From JAHFKM01 sp035655455 (GTDB taxonomy: Archaea > Nanobdellota > Nanobdellia > SCGC-AAA011-G17 > GW2011-AR18): 19,287 nucleotides of DNA. Positions 18,559 through 19,287 of this stretch are shown piece after piece (position 1 is the first letter of the stretch; every line of letters starts with the position of its first letter). The DNA is taken from contig DASRUL010000041.1 in the NCBI GenBank assembly GCA_035655455.1, positions 1-19,287 on the forward strand, read 5' to 3'. The position numbers were made by a program, and so were the translations under genes. Below the pieces are notes generated by a model. That model searched no databases and had not been told where the DNA came from. It worked only from the letters and a program-made list of their open reading frames with translations.

Positions 18559-19287
18559 ATGATAGAAATTGATGGAAAATATTCTGGAGGGCAGACGTTG
18601 CGTACTGCGTTGAGTTTGTCTGCGATCACGAAGATTCCTTTCAAGATGACGAACATTCGTGGAAAGAGGGAAAATCCTGGACTGCAATTGCAGCATTTGA
18701 CTGCGGTGAACGCGATGGGGGAGATTTGTGATGCTCACGTTGAAGGAAATAATTTGCGTTCGAATGAGTTAGAGTTTACTCCTGGGGAAGTAAAGGGTGG
18801 CAAGTATAAGTTTGACATTCAAAGCGCTGGCTCTGCGACGTTGATTTTTCAAGCGTTGCTGCCCGTGTTATTGTTTGCTGAGAAAGAGTCTGAAGTTGAG
18901 GTCAGGGGAGGAACAGCGAACCCGTTAGCTCCTCCCGCGCTGGAGATCAAAGAGGTGTTTTTGTATTTTTTAAAAAAAGCTGGAATAGAGGTTGAGTTTG
19001 AGATCCTTGAGGAGGGTTTTTATCCGAAGGGAGGTGGAAGGATTAAATTTAAAGTGAATCCTGTTAAAAAATTGAGAGAGTTGAGCTTGTTGGAGAGAGG
19101 GAGTTATCTTAAAACAGAGATAATTGCGCTTGCTTCTGAAGAGTTGGAGAAAGCCGATGTTGCTTCGAGGATTACTGAAGGAGTGAGGGCGAATGTCTTA
19201 ATGGAAAAAAACGTGTTGACTGAAGAGATCTATAAAAAAACGTTAAGCCCTGGTTGTTATGTCCATGTGAACGGGGAGTTTGAAAAC
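18559..19287 (+). CDS. rtcA: RNA 3'-terminal phosphate cyclase, cut by the right edge
   Basis: The first 243 codons are open to the window end with no stop. The enzyme converts RNA 3'-phosphate to 2',3'-cyclic phosphate with ATP. Family motifs seen are DGKYSGGQTLRTALSLSAIT (5-24), the IRGKRENPGLQLQHLTA stretch (33-49), GSATLIFQALLPVLLFA (91-107), RGGTANPLAPP (116-126) and GFYPKGGG (153-160). The catalytic His that becomes adenylylated lies in the missing C-terminal part. ATG 18559 is preferred. An in-frame GTG directly before it would add one residue. It diverges from hisS across a shared TATA box. Confidence 0.95.
   Translation, partial: MIEIDGKYSGGQTLRTALSLSAITKIPFKMTNIRGKRENPGLQLQHLTAVNAMGEICDAHVEGNNLRSNELEFTPGEVKGGKYKFDIQSAGSATLIFQALLPVLLFAEKESEVEVRGGTANPLAPPALEIKEVFLYFLKKAGIEVEFEILEEGFYPKGGGRIKFKVNPVKKLRELSLLERGSYLKTEIIALASEELEKADVASRITEGVRANVLMEKNVLTEEIYKKTLSPGCYVHVNGEFEN

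Noticed and set aside
18508..18738. N-terminal extension of hisS by 77 codons
   Set aside because: It lies over the start of rtcA on the other strand and upstream of the TATA box; the known HisS start is at 18507.

Overview
The window looks like archaeal chromosome, most likely from a DPANN-type lineage (Woesearchaeota or Pacearchaeota-like; this lineage is inferred, not proven). Two of the three tRNA genes carry introns at the canonical 37/38 position. Most genes have a TATA box ending 20-25 nt before the start codon and no Shine-Dalgarno site, so their transcripts should be leaderless. The gene set (archaeal-length HisS, RtcA, PolX, VIT1/CCC1, small zinc ribbons, VapBC) and one giant Asn/Thr-rich surface protein fit this picture.

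Layout. 1-550: the 5' end of a leftward gene, a broken tyrosine-recombinase N-terminus, a structured stretch holding a partial copy of a tRNA 3' end, and tRNA-Glu(CTC). This reads as the scar of an element integrated at a tRNA. 593-3293: a VIT1-like metal transporter, a parvulin gene only 8 nt behind an intron-containing tRNA-Lys, a PD-(D/E)XK Fe-S nuclease translationally coupled to an unknown 136-aa protein, and a small zinc ribbon. 3329-5044: PolX (polymerase X plus PHP domain).

5045-6430 is AT-rich and looks acquired. It holds a possible small membrane ORF, an AbrB/PIN toxin-antitoxin pair that uses a Shine-Dalgarno and a palindromic operator, a 48-nt stem-loop, and a 145-bp MITE-like element with 15-bp terminal inverted repeats and a perfect 9-bp target duplication. 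tRNA-Ser(GGA) with a 38-nt hairpin intron follows. 6658-8852: an exonuclease III-type AP endonuclease divergent from a CPA2-type cation/proton antiporter, then a 54-aa Cys-rich protein.

8926-16317 (38% of the window) is one leftward gene for a 2463-residue protein. It has a short cytoplasmic N-terminus, a membrane segment, a long beta-helix, an array of Ig-like repeats, a 19-Gly linker, a second membrane segment and a cytoplasmic helical tail. Its promoter is framed by a perfect 13-bp inverted repeat. Upstream lie a rubredoxin-like protein and VapBC in one probable operon. hisS and rtcA (running off the right edge) diverge from what appears to be a single palindromic TATA box.

How the genes fit together: the housekeeping genes (DNA repair: PolX, Xth, PD-(D/E)XK; RNA: HisS, RtcA, tRNAs; ion traffic: VIT1, antiporter) are scattered single units. 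The accessory layer is the giant cell-surface protein, two toxin-antitoxin pairs, the MITE and the integrase relic. The giant protein and its framed promoter are the most interesting and least explained part.
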